Origin: Arcuatula senhousia
Taxonomy: Eukaryota; Mollusca; Bivalvia; Mytilida; Mytilidae
Direction of reading: 5' to 3'
Length of the DNA: 64,000 nt
Assembly: GCA_963971305.1 (NCBI GenBank)
Contig: OZ020317.1
Coordinates: 16,634,001 to 16,698,000, forward strand
Positions 34,101-49,100 of the stretch are shown here, piece by piece (positions within the stretch are counted from its first letter, which is position 1; the number at the start of each line of letters is the position of its first letter). Both the position numbers and the translations under genes were made by a program. Below the pieces are notes generated by a model. The model was given only the letters and a program-made list of their open reading frames with translations, ran no database searches and had not been told where the DNA came from.

Positions 34101-37100
34101 TACCATAAACCTAAAAGAAACCAACGATGTCTTTTTTAATGTCTGTACCAATATGAATTAGGCATTGCCTAGCTGCGAGCACAGCATACTTATTCAATTT
34201 GCCTCATTGAAAAAGAAATGTTTAAACTTGATAATCATCCTACCCTCGCCCCCTCATCCCTGTATCCCAATCCCCCCTGTCCACCCCTCACCTATGAGCA
34301 CTTGACATTTCGCTCCAAATTTTGAATAACTCATAACGTTGAAATTATTTACTTCATTGGTGTGCAATATACAAAAATAAATGAAAAGCTCAAATAAAAT
34401 TACGTTGCAAGTATTCACTTGCCCTACTAAAATTTAAAAAATGTCTTCCATGCTTTAAAACACAAAATATATTAAATAGAAGGATTATTATTGATATTCA
34501 GGCCAAACCTGTAACTCAGTTTGAGATGCATATCCGGACGAAAAAAAATCAATATCAGCATTAGGCAAATTTTTTGTGGGAACTTGCTGTAGAGCTCTCC
34601 GCTACAAGCTGTGCTCGCAATTATGACCTTCAATTTCTATGGTATGTTTTAGTAAAAGAAAGGTTTTGTAATTTTTTCTTGGACTTTGATATTAATCATC
34701 CCAGTTCAGCAAATTTGTTGTTACCTTTATTCACCTGTTTTCATCCATCCTCCAAAATATAAAAAACTTTAAGTTTCATCAATAACATGTTTGCAAAACA
34801 ACTATCAACCAATCTACCTATTTTACAGCTACTTAACTTTTCATTAACAAAAACAATATTATTAGATGGGACAAACACATTGTATGTTTTACTATATAAA
34901 GCTTCTCTATTTTCTAAATGTTGTCTAATGTTTAAATTGACTTGAGCCCCTATTACAAATTTCTAAACAAGCAAACAAAAAAACAAAATATTGCTACCCA
35001 AAACATGACCGAAGCATAAAGCTATAGCATATAATACAAGTAAGGAGAGTTGCAATACATGTACCATGCCATAAACATAAAGACATCTGAATACACATAT
35101 AAATAAATAAAGGAATGAACTATACATATAAAGAAAGAATGGTATTCATGCAACCTAAAAATAGCTAAAATAAATAAAAATTCTGTAAAAATTAAAACAA
35201 ATGAAACAACACCTTGAAAGTAAAAACATACGATTCTATGATAAAACCTACCCTTTGAAATGTATTCTCTTCTCCACCAAACAGCTGCTTAAGCCGATTC
35301 ACCGATGGCAGCTCCACTCCTGTCTCCTCGTTCAGTTCTGTCCGGCTCTCGGGTAAATCATCTTCCACGGTAGACCCTATGATAGTGGTTGGTTGTGGAC
35401 GATCTCGTATGGATGAGAAGCCAGAATCTATGGAGAGACTTGGTGATGACATGTTATCATCATCGGCTGATCTTGGCGAGGTGGGACATGACACCTGGAG
35501 GGCTTCAACAGATCTCTCTATAGTGTTAACCTACATAGAATCAAACATAAGTAAGTTTTAAAAAATCTCTCGATCTATAGTAGTACCCTACAGAATATCA
35601 AATAAAGAATAGTCAAACAGGAGACCAGGAGGGCTTCCACAGGTCTCTAAATAGTATTGAACTACTATATAATAAACAACCATTAGCTTAACAGAACCAT
35701 CCTACAGAATAGCAGTTCATAGCATTATAAATATCTCATGAGCCACATAAACTTGCTTCATATTAAGAGTTTGTCTTTAGACAGTTCAGCAGATATTGGT
35801 TTTATTGCTCTATGCCTTTCAAATTCATATCCTTGTAGTCTTTGGCATTTAAATCTTTTGAGTAGAGTGCCTCTGATGAGTCTTGAATAGATTAAAGTAG
35901 CAAAACTAAATGCCCTATGACAGCACATAAAGAAGAATGTTTGGCGCCATAAAATATATCTAATAACCCACTATTTCTTTTCAAATGAATGTACCAAGTC
36001 ATAACCAATGGGGTCTTCAATTATTGCTTTTTTTTGTAAACCCCAAAAATTGATACCAATGAAAAAAAAATATATGCACTTACATCATGTTCAGAACGAT
36101 ATGTCTGGGCAACAGTTTGAGCAATGTCATCTTCCAGATCTGTTATCTTCCTTTTATCTCCAACTGGAGTCCTTTCAACTTCTTGTTCAAGAGAGTGAAT
36201 TTTAGATTCTAAATGTGAAATTCTGCTGGCAGACAAATAAATCTATAAAAAAATAATTAAAAACTTATCAAGATTTGGAAATTAAAAACAGTGAATATTA
36301 ATCCTTAATGAAAATATGTGTAGTTAACATGTTTTTTTAACAAGATTATATATCAAAATGCTTGTACCATGTGATGTCTTTAATATGTACTAACATTTAC
36401 TGTTTAAAATGTATTCAATTAAATATAAGTTCATGAATTCAAAACTTCCATCTATAAAACCTTCTTTTCAGACACATAGAGTCTTTGTTTCATCCAATTT
36501 GACATGGTGAATTGAACGTTAGCAACACCACCTCACTCTCATGAATTGCGTTTGTGTTACTGAATGCAGTTGAGTATTTTTGTGTGAATTTTTTTTATGT
36601 CTATTTCTTTGCAATATGTTTTTTGTTTGTTTCAACTGGTTTACCAACTTTTGACATTTGAATACTCCATTGTTACTTTTTTGCTAATATCTACCTTTTC
36701 TTCCACATTATCAAGGTCCTTTTGTCTGTTGACAATTTCTGCTGTTGGTGAGTATGCGTTAGTTTTTACCTCCCAATGTTTGGAAGACTTCTCTGGGGAA
36801 GCACTATTATTAATGATATAGTCTCTACTGTAAAACTCAGCCTGAACAGGCTTAGCACCAAAGTTCACAATCTCAGGTTCAGAATCTAGAACATTGTCAT
36901 TCAGATCACTGAAATTATTTGAGGAATCCAGAGGAGTTTCAAGCGTCTGTGTTTCTGGTTTTGTCCCACAGTCTGAGATGCTATCAAAGACAGCCACATG
37001 ATTTGATTGGTTACTATTTATAGATGAAGATGGTCTAGCTCCTACTGACTGTTCATTGGTTGTATTTTCTTTTGGAACAGAGTTGAAGGAAGTATCAACT

Positions 37101-40100
37101 GACAAGAGACCATAACCAGAATCAGCGCTTTTGATTGGTTGAGTAAAATAAGAGTCTTTATTGTCCACCTTCGAGACTAATTTCTCTGGAGGTATATCAC
37201 CATCTTCTTTAACAAACTGTAACCACTTTGGTTTGTTTTCTAAGGAATGATCTAGTTTTGGTGGGTGAATTGACTCCTTCGATGACCTTGGTGTACTTGT
37301 TGCTAAGCAACCTGATTTATTATCATCAATAAAGTTATCAGTTGATTCTACAAGATCAAATGCCTTCCCTGTAGTTTTTCTTACATTTTCTGCAGCTGTT
37401 TTCTGAAAAATATAGAACTTTTTGCTTAGATACATTTGAAGAACATTGGCAAGATACAACACAATTCATGACAACTGATTTTTTGTTTTTGTTTTTTTTT
37501 GTATAAAAGGAGGGTTTCCAAAACTTTTTTTTTTCTGATGGTTTAATAACATGAAAATTTAATCTTAATGCATATGTGATGTGAGATAAGTCTACCTGAT
37601 AAAACACACAGAAATCAGCAGCAATTCAAAAATCAACAATTGAAAACTGTAAATGTGATAAGTGGTTGCTTCTTGTCATTTTGCAATTGGTCCTTAATAA
37701 AATAAGGCAAAGCAATATGATTCAAAACCAATCCTAAGAGCAATGACACCTATTCATGAAAATCTCTATATGATGTACTTTCATTATATTTAGTTCCTTA
37801 AAATCTGTAAAAGTAACAAGAGGCTCCCAAGAGCCTGAATCGCTCACCTGAACTACACAGATACATATATTTGTAGGTATTATTGTGCTTAACCATATGC
37901 AATTTAAATTTATGAAATATCTTGGTTAGTTTTCAAGATATTGAGCTTAAAAAGTGCAAATTTGGCAAAAATTAGGAAAAAGAACAATAACTCCCACATC
38001 AGCAGTCAGATCTTTTCCAAAATTTCAAGACAGGTAGATCTTAATATGTTGATCACTTTTGATTCTTGCACAATTTTGATATCTGAAACCAGTTTTGAGT
38101 TATTAGCAAAAAAATGAAATTTGCCCCTATGTTCTATTTTTAGCCATGGTGGCCATGTTTTTTTTTACGAATCAAAAATCTGAACGATAGAGTTGTAGCA
38201 TATAAGCTATCAAACAGTGTGCCATGTTAAGATGCAGTTGGTCTTACCGTTTCAGACAAGTCAGGGCAAAAGTAATGAACAATGGTAAATATTGACGCTT
38301 TAAGGGCCATAACTCCTAAAAGAAATGGTTCTACAGCTTTGACCTAATTACATGAATTGTAGATCTTGATGTGCTTAATCATATGCAATTTGAATTTTTG
38401 AAATATCTTGTATAGTTTTCAAGATATAGGGCTAAATAAGTGAAAAAAAATTTTAAAATCCAGACAAGAGGCTCCCAGGAGCCTGAATCGCTCACCTGGT
38501 CTTGATGTTGACCCTATACTTTTGTAGAGCTAAATGAGCTGAACATTTAAGCAAGCAACAGCTTTTCTCTACCTGCAATAGTTTTCATTCTATAGGCCAA
38601 AAACACCATTTTTCACCTATAACCCCTATAAGGAGTCATCTGACAACTTCTACCCTATGAAGACTTTTGTAGAGCTAAATGAGCTGAACATTTAAGCAAG
38701 CAACAGCTAATCTCTATCTGCAATAGTTTTCATTCTGTAGGCCAAAAACATGAAAAATGGCTATTTTTCAGGGGCCGTAACCCCTACAAGGGGTCATCTG
38801 ACAACTTCAACCCTATGGAGAATTTTGTAAAGCTAAATGAGCTGAACATTTAAGCAAGCAACAGCTAATCTCTATCTGCAATAGTTTTCATTCTGTAGGA
38901 CAAAAACATGAAAACGCTATTTTTCACAGGCCGTAACCCCTATAAGGAGTCATCTGACAACTTCGACTCTATGGAGAATTTTGTAGAGCTAAATGAGCTG
39001 AACATTTAAGCAAGCAACAGCTAATCTCTATTTGCAATAGTTTTCATTCTGTAGGACAAAAACATGAAAAATCGCTATTTTTCAGGGGCCGTAACCCCTA
39101 TAAGGGGTCATCTGACAACTTCGACCCTATGGAGAATTTTGTAGAGCTCAATGAGCTGAACATTTAAGCAAGCAACAGCTAATCTCTATGTGCAATAGTT
39201 TTCATTCTGTAGGCCAAAAACATGAAAAATGGCTATTTTTCACCTTTAAGGGGCTGTAACCCCTATAAGGGGTCATCTGACAACTTCGACCCTATGGAGA
39301 CTTTTGTAGAGTTAAATGAGCTGAACATTTAAGCAAGCAACAGCTAATCTCTATCTGCAATAGTTTTCATTCTGTAGGCCAAAAACATGAAAAATCGCTA
39401 TTTTTCAGGGGCCGTAACCCCTATAAGGGGTCATCTGACAACTTCGACCCTATGGAGAATTTTGTAAAGCTCAATGAGCTGAACATTTAAGCAAGCAACA
39501 GCTAATCTCTATGTGCAATAGTTTTCATTCTGTAGGCCAAAAACATGAAAAAATGCCATTTTTCAGGGGCCGTAACCCCTATAAGGGGTTATCTGACAAC
39601 TTCGATCCTATGGAGACTTTCGTAGAGCTAAATGAGCTAAACATTTAAGCAAGCAACAGCTAATCTCTATCTGCAATAATTTTCATTCTGTAGGCCAAAA
39701 ACATGAAAAAATGCTATTTTTCACCTTTAAGGGGCCGTAACCCCTATAAGGGGTCATCTGACAACTTTGACCAAATGGAGACTTTTGTAGAACTTTTGAT
39801 GCTGAATCAGTAGCGTGGCCTCAGATTTCCTCTATCTCTTATACTTTTTGATTTATAAGCCAAAAACAGTAGTCTGACCCCCATAGTCTATTTTTAGTAA
39901 CGGCGGCCATGTTTTTTAACGGATTAAAAATCAAAACACAAGTTTGGTGCAGGACACCCTAAGGATCATTCATACCAAGTTTAATTAAATTCTGTTTGGT
40001 AGTTTCAGAGGAGAAGATTTTTGAAAAATTGTTAACAGACGACGACGACGACAGACGACAGACGACGACGACGGACGCCAAGTGATGGTAATAGCTCACA

Positions 40101-43100
40101 TGGACCTTCGGTCCAGGTGAGCTAAAAAAGGGCAATAACTCCTATGTCGTTTGTTGGATCTTCTTGAAAATTTCAGAGCAGGTAGATCTTGAGATGCTAA
40201 TCACCTTTGTCTCCCATCAGAATTTTGATATCTGTTACCGTTTTTGAGTTATTTGCAAAAAACTGTAATTTGACCCCTATGTTCTATTTTAAGCCATGGA
40301 GGCCATATTTTTTGACGAATCAAAAATTCAAACAATAGAATTGTAGCATTAATGCTATTAAACAACTGTGCCAAGTTTGGTTGAAGTTGGATGTATGGTG
40401 TCAGACAAGTTAATCTTTGAAATTCAGGGTAAAAGTAATGAAAAATGGTAAATTTTGACCCTTCAAGGGCCATAACTCTTAAAAGAAATGGTTCTACAGC
40501 TTTGACCTAATTACATGAAATGTAGATCTTGATGTGCTTAATCATATGCAATTTGAATTTTTAAAATATCTTGTATAGTTTTCAAGATATAGCACTAAAT
40601 AAGTGCAAAATTTTGAAAAAATCCAGAAAAAGGGCAATAACTCCTACATCGGTTGTTGGATCTTCTTGAAAATTTCTGGGCAAGTAGATCTTGAGGTGCT
40701 GATCACTTTTACCCTATGCCAGAATTTTGATATCTGTAACCGTTTTCGAGTTATTTGCAAAAAACTGCAATTTTCCCCTATGTTCTATTTTTAGCCATGA
40801 CGGCCATGTTTTTCAACGAATCAAAAATCCCCACGCTAGTTTTATACTACTTATGCTAATTAACAACTGTGCCAAATTAAAAAGCCATTGGACTTATGGT
40901 GTTAGAGGAGTTAACGTTTGAAAAATGTTAACGACGACGGACGACGGACGACGGACGACGACGGACGCCAAGTGATGGCAATAGCTCACATGGACCTTCG
41001 GTCCAGGTGAGCTAAAAAAGGACGGATTTTGGTTAACAGGAAGTAGGTGAGCGACAGACTTGAAATTGAATCCCACATTATGGGACCCCACCCTGATGCT
41101 GCATACAAAATATCAAGTGGCTCATGTGAAAAGTAGTTGCTGGGAAAACCGTAACAAAAATTTCTTGCCAGCCTGAATTTCACAAGTTATTCTTCCTGAT
41201 TCTTCACCTTGTCAAAGTTTAGGGTTTAGGAGGGCTTATGAGGTCTCATATCTAACTCTTTATTAAAGACAATCTTAAGTCCAATTATCTCCCCTGAATG
41301 AATTACAGCAGCAATGGCAATCTGTTTACACAATTCCATATGATGTACATGTCTTCCTGTTAAGTTTCATCCAAATCTATCAAGTCAGGAAGAGGTTGGG
41401 CTTACAAGATATGAATCATATGTGGACCACTGACAATAAACCTGAACACTTTTTGTCCCTCTACTTTTGTAGGTGAGGCATAAACAGGGGAGTCTAAATT
41501 ACATCTCCAAGTCAAAACTAAATGTATAGTGCTACAACAACAAAAACTTCACTGAATACAACATTTAAAACTAATCCATGCATAAACATTGAAAATAAAA
41601 AGAAAAGCCATAAAAAAATCCCACTCACCATTTTTTGATAATTAAGAATGGTTTTATGTCCTAAATTATGACTTAATACTGTGTCAGCCCAGTTGTTATT
41701 GGTTACATCTGAAGTGTTAGTGGGGTGAAGGTCATGCTCAAATGAGGTTAAGATGTGATCTACTTCATCCAAACTCTTGTGAATGTCAGTCAACTGTTAG
41801 TACAAATGAAATGAAAACGGTGCAGATACATGTATAAGGGTGAGTAAATAACATGAATAAATGAAGATTATATTCATACTGAAATCATGAGTAATATGAA
41901 GTCTTTTTAAGTAACCATGATCTCAAAAGGAAATCACTTTCTACATTCTCTTTTAGTTTAAAAAATGTCTGAGATTAATGAACAAATATGATTTGTTTTT
42001 AATAACTGTAGATTCATTTATTTTTGTGGGTACCAATTTTTGTGGTTTGGGGAAAAAGGGTAAGTTCACGGATTCTTAAATTTGTGGTTCTGAGGTCTGC
42101 TGCATACAATTGTCTTATTTTTCTTTAAGATGGTCATCAAATTTCGTGGGTCAATTGCACTCACAAAAAACACGAAAATTGATACCCAATGAATAATAAT
42201 GAAACCACAGTATGTAGACAATGGCTGTTCCTGAAAGATGGTCTGTTGGAACTTTTATTATTATTAATCAACTATGGCTTTGAGTTACAGATAAAATAAG
42301 AAAATATCAAATAAGATTTCGTGGGTGGCTGGGTAGTGGAAAGTGCTTTTTAACATCTCACCACAATTATTCTGAAAGTTACACCTATACATCATCAATA
42401 ACCTTCACCACCTGACACCAATTATAACACCACCCAGAACTTTACCTCTTCTGCAGTAGATAGCATCTCTTCAGCAACATTGGCTACATTTTCTTTCGTC
42501 TCATACATCTTTCTGTTAATGTTGGTCAGATGATGGTCCTCTCTCCTCTGTGTGGGTAACTTCCTTATAGGCTCTACAGGCTTCACCTCATCTAGATTTT
42601 AAAACAAATGTATCTACTGAAACTAATGGATATATAAAGTACATACTCAAAACAGCAAGCCTAAACAAACACCACTGAAAACATTGATGTTCCCTTCACT
42701 AATTCTGATAAAAAGATAAGGTAAATGTATAGTGAAGATAAGTCCAAACTAAAATAGGATTAAGAACAGCAATAAAAGAGCCATTTCTTCATTTGGTTTT
42801 AATTGTCATGCATATTTCATCTGTTTCTCTTAATTATTATATTTGTTCTGACAATCACCCTCTCGTCTTTAAACAGGTCGAGTAATCTAGATTAAATTTG
42901 ACCTATCAATCAATCAAAATTTTAAAAAAATTACCTTTCAAATGGGGAAAAATAGCAAAACTTTTTTGACGTTTTTATACGAAAGTTCTCAACATAAACA
43001 TATTTTCTTTAACTTCCTCGCTCATATTTTGTCAATACAAAAAAGTTTTGGTTTTAAACGTTGTTTTGTTTGGCATGCGTAAATTCTCCTTATAAAGTAA

Positions 43101-46100
43101 TGTAATGTTCCACATTTTGACTTCTATATCGTTTGGTTCATTGGTCAATGGACAATAACAAAGTTGAAAGTAACTCTAAAATCTCCCTACTGGTCAATGC
43201 TCCTCAGGGAAAAATTGATGTCCTTAATACCATAACTTTTTATCTGGTGTTGATGCAAATAGACCAACTAATTTTTTCACCGCTCATTTTTTAAATTTGT
43301 TCTGCGAGTCAGTTTTTGTTAAATTATTTCTCAAAAAGCATGTGTTGGTGATCGTAGTTATTTATGTTTTCTCTAAAACCATTGGTCAAAAGTTTGATGT
43401 AAACACTTTCCTGAAAAGGTAGATTCTTCGACCTGTTAAAACAGTAGTATAACTTCAACAAGAATTATTCTGGGCGAACTCACAAAAGGAAACCAACAGC
43501 TTAAAATCTATGCAGGAAAAAACTTAAGTCCAATTATCTCCCCTGAATGACATTCCAGAGCTATGATTTTTCTTCAAGCATAACTCTTTCCTTCATGTAA
43601 AGTTGCAACAAAATCCATCAAACGGTTTAGGAGAAGCCCTTTAGAGATATGTGGACAAATGAACAGCCAACAATTCTATATACCCCTCTAAACAAAAGGT
43701 AAAATTCATAAGAACTATACCTGTATCTACTATAAGTTGAGCCACAGATTTAGTTTCACCAGCAATGTTCTTTGCCACCACAGTGTATTCTGCATCATCA
43801 TTCATGGAAGCAAAGTCAATCGTCAAGATGTAATCACGGTTTCCAAATTTTTCTGAAAATAGAAAAAAAGTGAAGATACATTGTACATATAACATGTGTA
43901 GTTAAAAAAAAGAAAAACAGATCTGTAACTGTAATGCTCAGCATATTTTTGGCAAAATTTGCTACTTACAATTCTACCCAATGTTTACTTAAAAACTTCA
44001 ATGAAGCTTGGTAAATTGAAAAAAAAATAAAATCAAATAATCTTGTTCAATTACAATTTTCAATAGCTACAACATATCCTATTTCAATCAGCAGATAGGT
44101 ATTTCCTAATTAACAGATTTGTATTTCCATATAAAACAATAATCCAGAGAAGAGAATTGTTCAGTTTAGGTCTGATTCACATATCAACATGTCAATTTTT
44201 GACATTGAGGGTAAAAATAACTATAAAACTGCTACAATATATATATAAACATCATGTAAATGTCACAACACCTAATAGCCTGAAAAATGTACAACAAATA
44301 ATTAATCTCCAAAAATAACAAGAGTTTTAAATTTCACTAGATAATCTAATACCTATTATCTTTCATGCTTTGTCTATTTCATTGTTTTAAAAGTTGGATA
44401 AACATTACCATTACATGATTACACAGAAATTGAAAGTATTTTTTTTTCTACTGAATTAGGAATAAATTAAAAAAAGACAGAAAAAAAAGATGAAATGCAT
44501 TCAAGGTGCAAATTTATTGAGTTCTTATTGCATTTTTGTATGACACTTTTCTTTTTTTGGTCATCAATTATTAACTTAAGATGTTTTCTAAATAATAATT
44601 TACCCATTTTATAAGATTCATCATTTGCCAATAGCTTTCCATCTTTGTACCAACATATTCTTGGCTGTGGATAACCTTTGACCTTACACCTGAACTTTAC
44701 ACTTTGACCTTCAGTAGCATCAACATCCTGTATCTCCTTAAGGAACTCTGGTTTCTTTAATTCTTGGCTATTTTCTGAAACAAAATATATTTCCAGATAG
44801 AGTTTGATTTCTTCATTTTTAATGTTTCTAGCAAGACATAAGAAAAGATAATGATGACAATGAATGATATGGTGAACATTTTGAGGTAATTAAAAGAGTT
44901 TACCTTGCTTTGACTATTAACTGCAAGACAGCTAACAGCAGCAAATGGTCACATTGAATTCGTTTTTTGTTGCAGATTTTTAAATTTATGTTGGTTTAAA
45001 GAGGTTGTGTCATATATACTTGTTCCTCATCTCATTATTAAGTTGCCAATATTGAAGTTTGGGGGACTTAGTGTTTTTACCCTTTGATCTGTTTTAGGGG
45101 CCAATACTTAGTCCACCTACTTTTGACAGAGAGGATCATGTACTGACAGCACTGCCCCTTCTCATTGATAGCCATGGCCATGTACTGTCCTCCGTCATTC
45201 CTCCTAGGATTGTAGATTGTTAGATAGCACCGATATCCATCACGATTGGTCTCGTACTGTTCTGAATTCATCAGCTCTACTAAGTCTTCCTCCACTTTGT
45301 ACCAGAATACATCTGAAAGAAGCAGTTACATAGAACTTAGACTACAAACATCTGAAAGAAGCAGTTACATAGAACTTAGACTACAAACATCTGAAAGAAG
45401 CAGTTACATAGAACTTAGACTACAAACGTCTATAAGAAGCAGAAAGATAAAAACCCATCTAAACTGTCAACAAATATCAAACAAGTAATACAGTAAGATA
45501 TTTTCATTATGAACTCTATAACTAAAGTCCAATTATCTCCCCTTATATCGAAGACCAAAATTTCTTCATGCATGTCTCCATTTGATTTACTTCTTTCATG
45601 TTAAATTTCATTAAAATCCATCATGAAGTTTAGGAGTTTACAAGGTATGTGGATAGACAGATGGATGGACAGATGGATTGACAAGGTGATTCCTAACTAC
45701 CCTAAAATTTTATTTGCTTGGATATAATACAATTTCACTAAAATAGTATGACAATTAAACTTAGAATGAAGTATAGCACTGAAGAGTATCATAAATCTTT
45801 TTTCTACCACTACAGGCACTCAGCTGCTACCTAGAAATACCTAGCAAGGTAAGTTTTATTTTGGCAATACACATAAAACCTTCACTTTAACTAGTAGATT
45901 AGATATTAAAGAACATCTATGAAACTGTGTGTCGATTGTTTGCGTAATACCCTATAAAGAGCATACATCATGTACATCATGATAGAAATCCCTTAAAAAT
46001 ATTTTTGGGGGTAAAATACATAGTATTGAGTACCTGCTTACAACTTCTTTGTATCATGTATCTTAATGCATAATGACTGTCGGATTTGCATGAATTGATT

Positions 46101-49100
46101 ACGGTAATACTCTAATATTAAAATGTAAGTTACCAGTAAACACTGAACAGGTAATGACTTATTCCACACGAACTATCTTCTACATTAATTCTACATATAT
46201 ACATTATAAACAACATACTGATGGGTAAGGTTCCTGCCACTCTGAGATGGAATTTAGCAGGTTCACCTTCGGGCACCTCTAAACTCTCTGGTGGAATCTC
46301 ATATTTAGGATCATCTCCATCTGCTGGGACATATTCCTCAATCAGCTTCTTTTTCTTTGATGTGAGGCTTTCATCAGTGCTGCAATCTACTGACCTTGAT
46401 CTTGACCTTGACCTAAGGTCATCAATGTCAGATTCATCAGTCTGAACTGATGAAGTCCTGCTACGATGTTTTTGCTTTTTTGTGATGCGTGAGATTTCTG
46501 CCGAGGTATGCTCATAGAAAGAGGATTCCTCATCACTGAAGTTATCTTCATCTTTGTCCGTGTTGTCTGACAGGTCTGATATCTGGTCAACATCTCTGTT
46601 AAAAACAAGGCATACTATTAGTGAGCTTACCAAAGGATATCTCATAATTCATTGCAAAAATAAATTGAAATTTAAGTATCTCCTCTGAATATCTGAGAGC
46701 AATGAAATTTCTTCATGCACATCTCCATATGTTAACTTCCTTTGTGTTAAGTTTTATTATCTTCAGGAAGCTTAGGAGGTCTTAGGATGTGTGCTTATGA
46801 GATACATGTACAGATAGACAGACATTTTGTTTGTTGGGATTGTACATGACACAGCATCCACAAAATAGTGGTCTTCACTTATGTATTTTTTCTAGCTATA
46901 AACTATACTTAGGAAAAAAGATCCTTGATGGACTTGGGCTAAATGTATATAACTAAACAAATACTTCATTGACATTGAGCATATAATGCCAATGTATTTA
47001 TTTGGCCTTATAAATGCTGTAACTGAAACCACCATAATTTTTATAACAATTTAATACTAGCTAAGAAAAGTAGTTTGCAATGTAAAATATACTTTAATTT
47101 TTGACTACAATTCAATGGCACAAAGGAGAATAATCAATTTGTTATACATTATGATCAAGATCTATAGCTTAGGCATTACAAGACACTAGCTTAAGCTACT
47201 GAATGTATTTGACGAACACATCAAGATATTGGGTTGAGCCTATCATATCAAGCATGCTCATAAATAACAAGATTATGTCCAAAACACATCATGTCCCACC
47301 TAACACAGGGAAATGTTATATAAACCTGAAGGTACATGTAAACCTGAACTGATAGACAGACAGATGAATGAACACACAAAAACAATGTATGCCCTGTACT
47401 TTCATAGGTGTTGATTCAAAACAAGGATAGTGATTCTGTCAAATACATGTTATGTTTTAAAAAATATCCTTTGTGAATCAATCATGATCAATCTGTAGAT
47501 GATCCAACACTCCACACACAAGACTTATATTAGCAGAGGGTAAGGAGAAGGGTGGGAAAGGGGGAGATACACAATGTGTATTGCCATCAATTTGTGGAAG
47601 GAGGACAAAAACAAGAGGCTCCCAGGAGCCTGAATCGCTCACCTGGTCTTGATGTTGACCCTATACTTTTGTAGAGCTAAATGAGCTGAACATTTAAGCA
47701 AGCAACAGCTTTTCTCTACCTGCAATAGTTTTCATTCTATAGGCCAAAAACACCATTTTTCACCTATAAGGGGCCATAACCCCTATAAGGAGTCATCTGA
47801 CAACTTTGACCCTATGGAGACTTTTGTAGAGCTATATGAGCTGAACATTTAAGCAAGCAACAACTAATCTCTATCTGCAATAGTTTTCATTCTGTAGGCC
47901 AAAAACATTAAAAATCGCTTTTTTCAGGGGCCGTAACCCCTATAAGGGGTCATCTGACAACTTCGACCCTATGGAGAATTTTGTACAGCTAAATGAGCTG
48001 AACATTTAAGCAAGCAACAGCTAATCTCTATCTGCAATAGTTTTCATTCTGTAGGCCAAAAACATGAAAAATCAAATCGCTATTTTTCATGGACCGTAAC
48101 CCCTATAAGGGTTCATCTGACAACTTGGACCCTATGGAGAATTTTGTAGAGCTAAATGAGCTGAACATTTAAGCAAGCAACAGCTAATCTCTATGTGCAA
48201 TAGTTTCCATTCTGTAGGACAAAAACATGAAAAAACGCTATTTTTCAAGGGCCGTAACCCCTATAAGGGGTCATCTGACAACTTCGACCCTATGGAGACT
48301 TTCGTAGAGCTAAATGAGCTTAACATTTAAGCAAGCAACAGCTAATCTATATCTGCAATAGTTTTCATTCTGTAGGCCAAAAACATGAAAAGTGGCTATT
48401 TTTCACCTTTAAGGGGCCGTAACCCCTATGAGGGGTCAACTGACAACTTCGACCCTATGGAGACTTTCGTAGAGCTAAATGAGCTAAACATTTAAGCAAG
48501 CAACAGCTAATCTCTATCTGCAATAGTTTTCATTCTGTAGGCCAAAAACATGAAAAAATGCTATTTTTCACCTTTAAGGGGCCGTAACCCCTATAAGGGG
48601 TCATCTGACAACTTTGACCAAATGGTGACTTTTGTAGAGCTTTTGATGCTGAATCAGTAGCGTGGCCTCAGATTTCCTCTATCTCTTATACTTTTTGATT
48701 TTTAAGCCAAAAACAGTAGTCTGACCCCCCTAGTCTATTTTTAGCAACGGTGGCCATGTTTTTTATCAAAGCATTTCAAAATGAGGATCGTTTGTTGCCA
48801 ACATGTCATATATCATTCCTGCCAAGTTTCTGTTAAATTGGTTCAGTGGTTTCAGAGGAGAAGATTTTTGAAATTGTTAACGGACGACAGACGACGACAG
48901 ACGACGACGGACGACGACAGATGACGACGGACGCATAGTGATGGCATAAGCTCACATGGCCTTTGGCCAGGTGAGCTAAAAAGTAGATAAATTTAGTCTA
49001 GCAAAACAAACATTCAACTGAGTATATAAGTATTGCAAATAAAGATTCTTACCCTACTTGTTTCTGTGGAGTACTGAAGACCCATACAATAAAACAATAG

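Larger units (their letters stand above)
37818..41015 (+). mobile_element. Pearl/Helitron-like element, outer copy
   Basis: Starts CAAGAGGCTCCCAAGAGCCT and GAATCGCTCACCTG, ends with hairpin GGACCTTCGGTCC and AGGTGAGCTAA. Preceded near its 3' end by a (GACGACGGAC)n run. Its body repeats 'GGGCAATAACTCCTACATCG'. It is split by a second copy at 38465-40125. Lies in Ig gene intron 14. Confidence 0.8.

Noticed and set aside
45246..45488. 80-codon plus-strand ORF with SSYIELRLQTSER repeats
   Set aside because: Product of the 39-bp splice-site repeat; 39 is a multiple of 3, so the frame repeats by arithmetic.
46387..46608. 73-codon alternative-frame ORF in Ig exon 9
   Set aside because: Out of phase with the splice-consistent frame that encodes the Ig domain.
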